Part shown: piece after piece, positions 58,738-64,000 of the stretch
Layout of the letters: the number at the start of each line of letters is the position of its first letter
Numbering within the stretch: position 1 is the stretch's first letter
DNA from: Microcoleus sp036705565
Lineage (GTDB): Bacteria; Cyanobacteriota; Cyanobacteriia; Cyanobacteriales; Microcoleaceae
Strand: one strand, 5' to 3'
DNA: 64,000 nucleotides
Assembly: GCA_036705565.1 (NCBI GenBank)
Contig: JAUBUY010000036.1
The notes under the pieces: generated by a model
What the model was told of the DNA's origin: nothing
Database searches by the model: none
The model's input: the letters and a program-made list of their open reading frames with translations, nothing else
Translations under genes and position numbers: made by a program

Positions 58738-58940
58738 CGTCAGTCCGCCAGGGAATGAATTCCCTGTCTAATAGCGAAAGTCCTCTCAAAGAGGACTAAT
58801 AGACATCTCCAAAAAAGCGAGTTTTGAACAGGCAAGATGCCTGTTTCACAAGAAATATAGTCGAGGTAGAATGAGTTTTTCAGTCCTGTTCAGAGGACTT
58901 TAGCTATTAGCCAGGGACTTAAGTCCCTGGCGGTCTGGGA
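58738..58940. repeat. Large palindromic element (GTCCTCT..AGAGGAC family), copy 3
   Basis: Left arm: CGTCAGTCCGCCAGGGAATG, AATTCCCTGTCTAATAGCGA, AAGTCCTCTCAAAGAGGACT. Right arm: AGTCCTGTTCAGAGGACTTT, AGCTATTAGCCAGGGACTTA, AGTCCCTGGCGG. The centre holds AACAGGCAAGATGCCTGTTT (58829 on), a piece of the palindromic family found in mntC. Together with copy 2 it brackets ycaO-sagB. Confidence 0.85.
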
Positions 58941-58956
58941 AACAGTAAAATGAATT

Positions 58957-59736
58957 TTACGACCCCAAATCATAATTGGGTGGCAACCATTCAGGCCGAC
59001 TAAACTTAAAGTTTTCTTCTAACATTAATTCTGCACTATTTAGCGCTCCTTGCACCCATCCTTGCATATTTGAATAGGCTTCGCCGCAGACATAAACATT
59101 AGCAGCATGAATCGGATGCCGCATCTGTTTCATCACTTCCCAGGGCTGACAGCGGGGGTTCCAAGAGTGCCATCCTCCCCCGTAGGGATCTTTTTGCCAG
59201 TCGATATAAAGGGCGGTATAAGGTTCTGGAATATATGCTAAATTGTGTAGGGCTTTGAGTTGTTGCTGGGCCGTCCGTACCATATCCTGAGAAGGAACTA
59301 AGGGGTCTGTGGTAATAGAACCATCACTTTTCAGAAAAGCTCTCAATTCCAGTTTTTCGCCTCGTTCTCCGCGAAAAGCTGGACGTTTTTCTGGGTTATC
59401 TGGATTATAGGCCATCGTTCGCCAAAAACCCGCAGCAATATTATCAGGAAACAGACTTAATAATAGGGAGTTGTGATTGTTTGGATCGCCCCCTTGGGCG
59501 CTTTCTGTACCGAAGTAGTAACACTTTTGCATCGGCAAATCTGTAGCCGAAGTACCACCATGAATATCTAGTTCGTGCCACCAAGGAGTATGATAGCCGA
59601 GGAAAAGTTTGTAAGCGGGATCGCCGCTAACAGTTTGGATATTTTCCTGAAAAGTTGAATTGCTAAATAGGAAATTCTGCTGGTTTTCTACGGCCAACAG
59701 TTCTAGCGATCGCTTCGGCATTGCTAAAATCCGATG
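58957..59736 (-). pseudogene. C-terminal two-fifths of a flavin amine oxidase
   Basis: The minus-strand frame runs HRILAMPKRSLELLAVENQQ, GYHTPWWHELDIHGGTSATD, LYIDWQKDPYGGGWHSWNPR, and ends with VYVCGEAYSNMQGWVQGALN, SAELMLEENF, the flavin-binding end of monoamine/L-amino-acid oxidases. The N-terminal FAD-binding GxGxxG half is missing. The frame is open to 59805, but past 59736 it reads through a reversed TPR-gene fragment, not oxidase sequence. So the gene was truncated by recombination. About 260 genuine residues remain. Confidence 0.82.
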
Positions 59737-59775
59737 TTTCGCGAACACGAGGCATTCAAGCAGTTGATAAGTTAA
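59737..59775 (+). pseudogene. C-terminal relic of a TPR protein
   Basis: FREHEAFKQLIS followed by TAA. It matches the end of the TPR protein at 46123-47346 (IREHDAFKQLIN) almost base for base. It faces and abuts the flavin oxidase relic. Confidence 0.6.
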
Positions 59776-59864
59776 TAGCTGTAATTCTAGGCTGCGTGAC
59801 CACAAATTATTTCAAATTTATCACTGATGACTAATAAAAGTCACGCGCCGAAAAATTACGCTAT

Positions 59865-60947
59865 CTACATTCGATCTATCAATTCATCAGAAGTCACACA
59901 AAGTCTTGTGCTGTCTCGATTACTTTTGCCAATATTACACTGTTTGCAAAGAGTTTGTAGATTACTCATATCGTTAGAACCACCTTTTGAACGGGGGATA
60001 ATGTGGTCAACTTCCAATAAAACTCCATCTTCCCGTGCCGATCTACCACAGCTAAGACATTTCCATTTATCTCTAGCAAGTACAGCCCACCATTTACCTG
60101 CTCTCACAAAAGAATAACTGTCTAGTTCAGGCATTTTTGAAGAATCGAAATCTTCTTCCTCGCTTTCTTCTGTTTCTATGTCATTTTCGGTATTTTTAAA
60201 AGCGAGATAAAATTCTTTGAATTGCTCAAGCCTATTTTCAAGCTGAGGTTCTCGTCCTTCACCAATAAAAATAAATGATTCTGCTAAAGCATATAAGAGG
60301 ATGAATGCAATAATTAGTTCAGACAATCCTCGCCCTGGACTGACAGGAAAGTAGTATTTTGGTGATATCAACCTTATAGCTTCTGACCCTACTTCTTCAG
60401 GCACAATTGCCTGATGAAGAGGCAGAACTTCAAATTCAGGATTATACGTCGTATGTGAAATACGTGCTACCGATAATAGTGGCATTAAAACCTCGCTATA
60501 CTTAGCGACAAGTTGGGAAATTCTTGCCACGTAAGCATCATCTACGCCTTGACGAAATGGCATTAGCTCAGCATGAATTGTTCCACTAGGAAATACCTTA
60601 AACGTCAGATAAGTGGGATGATGAAAGAATGGCTGTCCATTTCTCTTGAGAATTTTGAGCGGTTTGTCACCCCGTTTTGCAATAATTCCAATATGAACAA
60701 AGCCATAGTCTTTGTTCTCCTTTGCTTTATCTCGATGACTTGGAGAGTAGGCAAAAGTCATTCTCTCGTATGGATTCACATCGTAGACTAGCGCCACAAC
60801 ATCAAGGGTATAACGCAGTAACGTCTCTAGCCGACGGAAGAAATAATTTTGCAGTGTTGAAAGCCTGGTTTTAGTGTCAGGGATATTGAAAATTTGAGTA
60901 TCCCTCTCTACAAAAATTACTTCATTAATATTGTGACTATCTGGCAC
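59865..60947 (-). CDS. HNH endonuclease with a novel N-terminal domain
   Basis: A 360-residue protein with a GTG start. The C-terminal 80 residues are an HNH nuclease: WAVLARDKWKCLSCGRSARE, LLEVDHIIPRSKGGSNDMSN, LQTLCKQCNIGKSNRD. The first His is in DHIIP, the Asn in SNLQTL, and two CxxC pairs bind zinc. The N-terminal 240 residues are unassigned (TLDVVALVYDVNPYERMTFA, KDYGFVHIGIIAKRGDKPLK, PSGTIHAELMPFRQGVDDAY), followed by a hydrophobic helix (GLSELIIAFILLYALAESFI) and an acidic linker (ETEESEEEDFD). Standalone HNH proteins of this plan are often restriction or defence nucleases; the N-terminal part may sense a target. No methyltransferase is nearby. Confidence 0.8.
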   Translation of the reverse strand: MPDSHNINEVIFVERDTQIFNIPDTKTRLSTLQNYFFRRLETLLRYTLDVVALVYDVNPYERMTFAYSPSHRDKAKENKDYGFVHIGIIAKRGDKPLKILKRNGQPFFHHPTYLTFKVFPSGTIHAELMPFRQGVDDAYVARISQLVAKYSEVLMPLLSVARISHTTYNPEFEVLPLHQAIVPEEVGSEAIRLISPKYYFPVSPGRGLSELIIAFILLYALAESFIFIGEGREPQLENRLEQFKEFYLAFKNTENDIETEESEEEDFDSSKMPELDSYSFVRAGKWWAVLARDKWKCLSCGRSAREDGVLLEVDHIIPRSKGGSNDMSNLQTLCKQCNIGKSNRDSTRLCVTSDELIDRM

Positions 60948-61164
60948 GTTTTTGACTCCATGTATTTCACGAGCTATTCAATCACACCGATCGATATCTG
61001 GCTAGTTTGCTGTATTCCTAACTTGTGGTGTGAAATCCAATGTGACTTTTCCTTCGTACCTAAAATTGATAGAGATTGCTGTTTTATTAGACTAAGCAAG
61101 CCAAATATTTATTATAGCGAAATTTTTCGTATAGTCAACTCCTAAGTCACAAAAAGCCGAAACT
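60948..61164. other. AT-rich leader region, nothing recognised
   Basis: Contains the promoter side of the HNH gene. An 83-codon plus-strand frame from 60894 overlaps the HNH gene start and shows no motifs, so it is not called. Confidence 0.35.
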
Positions 61165-61310
61165 TAGAATTAGATTTACAAGTTGATACAGTACGGCCCA
61201 AAAGAAGTCGTTCTATGCCAACTGTTCTCACACGAGAGGAAGTTATAGCAATTATTCATCATTTATCGGGGTCATTAACTGCTCGTAAAATTACTTTCAC
61301 GATTAGATAG
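61165..61310 (+). pseudogene. Relic of an integron-type tyrosine recombinase
   Basis: SRSMPTVLTREEVIAIIHHL then SGS matches the segment before the catalytic domain of IntI-like integrases ((L/M)P(T/V)VLTxEEVxAxLxxLxG). One base off in frame, just upstream, LELDLQVDTVRPK continues the match, so a one-base indel in an A run near 61200 is likely. The catalytic Arg, His and Tyr parts are gone. The remaining 61311-61383 is unassigned. Confidence 0.55.
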
Positions 61311-61383
61311 TTGACATGACCCCGACGGATAGTATGCGCTAGCTCAAGATTGTGGCATTTACTGGCGCGAAACGGATGACTAA

Positions 61384-62256
61384 TTACAAATACTTCTGCA
61401 ACAACAAACCCATTTTCTCCTTAGTTGAGGCCGGCACTTGATCCAGCCGAGTCAGAATTGCATATTTCAACGCAGAATGTGCATCAGAAACAGGTGGATT
61501 TTCTGTTAGTCTACGGACTGTTTCTTGAATGACTTTTTGAGCATTCTCTGCATTTCGGTGCAAATTTGCTATTACCATTTCTACTGTTACGCTGTCGTGT
61601 TCGGTATGCCAGCAGTCGTAGTCTGTGACTAATGCTAAAGTTGCGTAGGCAATTTCAGCTTCTCTAGCTAATTTTGCTTCCGGCAAATTTGTCATCCCAA
61701 TGACTGTGGCATCCCAACTGCGGTAAAGGTTTGATTCTGCTTTTGTGGAAAATGCGGGGCCTTCCATGCAGACGTAAGTGCCGCCCCGGTGGAGGTTAAC
61801 GTCGGGGAGGTTCAAGGATTCGATCGCACTTGCTAACACTTTAGCCAATTCGCCGCAAACCGGATCGCCGAATGTGATGTGACCGACTATTCCTTCTCCA
61901 AAAAAGGTAGAAACTCGATTTTTTGTGCGATCGATAAACTGATCCGGCACTACCATATCTAAAGGTTTCGCCTCTGTTTTCAGGGAACCAACCGCCGACG
62001 CTGAGATTAAATACTCAACTCCCAAACTCTTCATTGCATAAATATTTGCGCGATACGGCACTTCTGATGGCAAAAAAGTGTGGTTGCGGCCGTGTCTAGC
62101 CAAAAATGCTACCGGCGTACCGTCCAATGTTCCCACAATTGCGGCATCCGATGGCGATCCAAAAGGTGTATCAATTTTCACCTCTTCAATATCCTTGAGG
62201 GCCTCCATTTTATACAAACCGCTGCCGCCGATAATTCCGATTTTTGCTTGTGCCAT
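61384..62256 (-). CDS. mtnP: S-methyl-5'-thioadenosine phosphorylase
   Basis: A 290-residue purine-nucleoside-phosphorylase family enzyme splitting methylthioadenosine into adenine and methylthioribose-1-phosphate for methionine salvage. MAQAKIGIIGGSGLYKMEAL is the family start; AGAGGG lies five bases before this ATG (62256), so longer readings to 62283 are not needed. GGSGLY binds phosphate, FLARHGRNHTFLPSEVPYRA is the phosphate/ribose loop, and GTYVCMEGPAFSTKAESNLY and IGMTNLPEAKLAREAEIAYA the substrate region, with TDYDCW near the end. Length is typical. Confidence 0.95.
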   Translation of the reverse strand: MAQAKIGIIGGSGLYKMEALKDIEEVKIDTPFGSPSDAAIVGTLDGTPVAFLARHGRNHTFLPSEVPYRANIYAMKSLGVEYLISASAVGSLKTEAKPLDMVVPDQFIDRTKNRVSTFFGEGIVGHITFGDPVCGELAKVLASAIESLNLPDVNLHRGGTYVCMEGPAFSTKAESNLYRSWDATVIGMTNLPEAKLAREAEIAYATLALVTDYDCWHTEHDSVTVEMVIANLHRNAENAQKVIQETVRRLTENPPVSDAHSALKYAILTRLDQVPASTKEKMGLLLQKYL

Positions 62257-62465
62257 TTTTACCCTCTGCTTGAGTTTTACCACAGTGATTCTATCGGGCC
62301 AGAGTTAAGTTGACGTAAAGATAATTAAAGATTTCGTGACAAAAGTCACCCTGCATACACTATTTTGTCACTAAAATTATGTGATCTTAATCACTAAGTA
62401 GCTTCACAAAATCTTTAAAAATAAAGATACACAGTTCTGTTATCAACTTTTAGCGTGTGAAGACC

Positions 62466-62672
62466 ATGACAGTCAGCTCTGCTAACCTCCCCAAAATCTC
62501 GATCGAGGCGATCGTCGATCGCATCTTTGCTTTCCGTCAAATTACCCCCCTTGACAGACGGCTGCTGAAATCAGCAATGCTAGCCCAGAAAGGTCTGAAC
62601 GAAAAAGACCAGTGTCACATCAACCGAGTTTGTCAGGGCATCCAAAACGGCTTGATTTTAGTTGTAGAATAA
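62466..62672 (+). CDS. Small conserved cyanobacterial protein
   Basis: A 68-residue protein from ATG 62466 (MTVSSANLPKISIEAIVDRI); GTG three codons earlier is possible. FAFRQITPLDRRLLKSAMLA, NEKDQCHINRVCQGIQNGLI and LVVE make an all-helical fold of a type I recall as widespread in cyanobacteria without a known function. The AT-rich 200 bases upstream contain GTCACTAAAATTATGTGATC-like dyads (62370 region) that may be regulatory. 62673-62816 shows no gene. Confidence 0.7.
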   Translation: MTVSSANLPKISIEAIVDRIFAFRQITPLDRRLLKSAMLAQKGLNEKDQCHINRVCQGIQNGLILVVE

Positions 62673-62816
62673 ATTTGCAGCACTATCTCTTGCGAGCTCA
62701 ACAAGCTGTTTGAAAATTTGTGTCTGAGTCTGTATCTGCTAAAACTGCGTTCGAGCGCTGTTTTACTATTTTTCGGCGAGCGATTTATCAACATCACAAA
62801 TAATATTATTTACATC

Positions 62817-63656
62817 TTATCGATCGAGATTCAACAGCCAAAAGCCTGTATAAGTCATGCCACTATCATCGGGCTGGACTAACAAAAAATGTAATCCTTT
62901 ACTTAATTGCTTGCGCTGTTGGTAAATTTGGGCCGCGGCTTTCACCTCGCTATCTTCAAAAGTAGCCACAACCCACCTATCTACTAACCCAGCTTCCAAT
63001 ATCAATCCGTCTGGTTCTCCAGCAATATAATTCAAAGCAAAAGGTTTGGCATCTTGAAGCCATCTAGCCAAGCGCATAGACTGGCGTCCACCGTCAATAA
63101 CAACTCCCGGTACGGGTACTGTTGAGGCCAAGCCCAAATTCAGCGGTAACAGTAATTCTGGCATTTCCAAAATTGGCAAGGGACGCCCTTGGAAAGCATC
63201 TTCAATGTCGCCGGCGGGTAGGGAAGCAAAACGCCAGCCATCGCCCCAGAGGTTTTCGGGTAAGGGTACGGGCGGCGGCGAGTCAAGGGCGATCGCACTG
63301 TAAGTTTCACCTGTATAATTAGGCATACTCAAATATTCTTTTGCGCGTTGTTGCAGCAGCAATTTGAGAGCAGCAGTGCGGCGAGTCGCTTCCACCTTGA
63401 CACCCAAAACTTTGCCCGCAGCCTCAATTAAGCCCAGAGACTGAGGCCTAAATACTTGAATTAAATCTGGCAAATTCTGGGTTTGAGCTTGCTGCTGCAA
63501 CTGCGAGGCTAGCCAATTAGAATTTGCGTCCCCCTGGCTGCAAACAGCGCTAAATTGAAAACTGCCTTCCGATTCGCAAATTAAGAGTTCCCACAGTGGT
63601 TTACCAGTTTCGTCTTGGAGAGGGCGGCGGTAAAAATCGGCTTGCCAAATACGCAT
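62817..63656 (-). CDS. Tab2/Atab2-family RNA-binding protein
   Basis: A 279-residue protein beginning MRIWQADFYRRPLQDETGKP. LWELLICESEGSFQFSAVCS, IQVFRPQSLGLIEAAGKVLG, VKVEATRRTAALKLLLQQRA, and the end SGMTYTGFWLLNLDR match the Tab2 family. In algae and plants Tab2/Atab2 binds psaB or psbA/psaA mRNAs and activates translation of photosystem I; a similar photosynthetic role in cyanobacteria is inferred. It is essentially specific to oxygenic phototrophs, which supports the organism assignment. Single gene. Confidence 0.92.
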   Translation of the reverse strand: MRIWQADFYRRPLQDETGKPLWELLICESEGSFQFSAVCSQGDANSNWLASQLQQQAQTQNLPDLIQVFRPQSLGLIEAAGKVLGVKVEATRRTAALKLLLQQRAKEYLSMPNYTGETYSAIALDSPPPVPLPENLWGDGWRFASLPAGDIEDAFQGRPLPILEMPELLLPLNLGLASTVPVPGVVIDGGRQSMRLARWLQDAKPFALNYIAGEPDGLILEAGLVDRWVVATFEDSEVKAAAQIYQQRKQLSKGLHFLLVQPDDSGMTYTGFWLLNLDR

Positions 63657-63792
63657 AAATAATTAAAATTCAAAATCTACAACTCGATCATTTTAATATA
63701 GCTTGGGGACAATCCGATACAATACCGAAATCTGAAAAAAAACTTCTAGCTATATATTCTCAGTTCATAGTTGAGTTTTATTTCTACTAACA

Positions 63793-63822
63793 CCAGTTAA
63801 AAATAATGCAACTGTAGGTCCG
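63793..63822. repeat. Copy of the CCAGTTAAAAATAATGCAAC repeat
   Basis: CCAGTTAAAAATAATGCAAC then TGTAGGTCC mirrors the minus strand at 13511-13553. A TCTAAAA heptad tract follows at 63864-63888. 63657-63927 has no gene. Confidence 0.5.
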
Positions 63823-63927
63823 CGATCCCAACCGTGACAGTCATCAGTCATCCCCTATTTTCTCATCTAAAATCTAAAATCTAAAATGGTATAAAGGCTC
63901 CCTTAGCCATTTTCCATTAGGATCGCG

Positions 63928-64000
63928 AATTAAATAACTTATAATTTTAATTGTTATTGTGGGATGGGCGTCCCGCCCGTCATGAGTGGACGGGCGGGAC
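63928..64000. repeat. Second copy of the AATTAAATAACTT palindromic repeat, cut by the window end
   Basis: AATTAAATAACTTATAATTT and GTGGGATGGGCGTCCCGCCC repeat 19107-19179 with one or two differences. The right half continues outside the window. Confidence 0.85.

Noticed and set aside
60894..61145. 83-codon plus-strand frame overlapping the HNH gene start
   Set aside because: Antisense to the HNH gene and without motifs.

Overview
The window looks like a chromosomal segment of a filamentous cyanobacterium, probably Oscillatoriales (Microcoleus/Oscillatoria-like). The HIP1 octamer GCGATCGC and its core CGATCG are everywhere. Heptameric short tandem repeats (TCTAAAA, CCCAATC, AACAGTC) are abundant. 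The gene content is cyanobacterial: an Ycf41-type thylakoid SSB, a Tab2 homologue, LrtA-type hibernation factor, an MntABC manganese transporter, SpkB-type kinase and MASE1 sensor kinases. The genus is an inference; no rRNA is present.

Layout. 1-2.4 kb: aldose-epimerase-like gene (cut by the window start), tRNA-Lys(UUU), class II fructose-bisphosphate aldolase. 2.4-9 kb is an accessory zone: a DUF433 gene beside a DUF5615 toxin gene broken by a MITE, an NB-ARC STAND ATPase divergent from a glycine-zipper protein with two small genes, a Phd/VapC pair, a Uma2 relic, and a lipase split inside its GxSxG motif by a 131-bp element with an 8-bp target duplication. 9-21.6 kb: Nudix, TonB-like proline-rich protein, methyltransferase, NDP-sugar pyrophosphorylase/phosphomannomutase fusion, an IsrB (HNH-less IscB) element, Ycf41-type SSB, a DM13-like protein, lipB and hpf/lrtA. 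21.7-22.7 kb is a relic CRISPR locus (three repeats, a half repeat, a WYL regulator fragment) with a glycine-zipper gene inside it. 22.7-27 kb: bcp and a divergent manganese ABC transporter.

27.2-34.2 kb holds the strongest candidate for an undescribed system: a YciI-like gene, a 1011-residue protein with no domain I recognise, and a ~1220-residue SF2-type helicase with a long unassigned N-terminal region. The three genes are co-directional and tightly spaced or overlapping. 34.7-47.4 kb: pheT, SpkB-like kinase, two hybrid-free histidine kinases, a truncated gene, a transposase-less IS200/IS605-like element and a TPR membrane protein. 47.6-53.2 kb is one giant kinase-ATPase-GAF-SpoIIE gene. 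53.7-58.7 kb is a RiPP (TOMM) cluster: a nitrile-hydratase-leader precursor, a truncated second precursor, a fused cyclodehydratase (ThiF-like plus YcaO) and a SagB dehydrogenase; ycaO-sagB is bracketed by two copies of one large palindromic repeat. 59-64 kb: a flavin-oxidase relic butted against a TPR relic, an HNH endonuclease, an integron-type integrase relic, mtnP, a small conserved gene and tab2.

The most striking genome-wide theme is repeat traffic. At least nine repeat families recur, they nest in one another, and one palindromic family lies inside two unrelated genes in the same reading frame, adding related peptides to a manganese-binding protein and to a histidine kinase. All product calls are by eye from motifs; no database search was possible.
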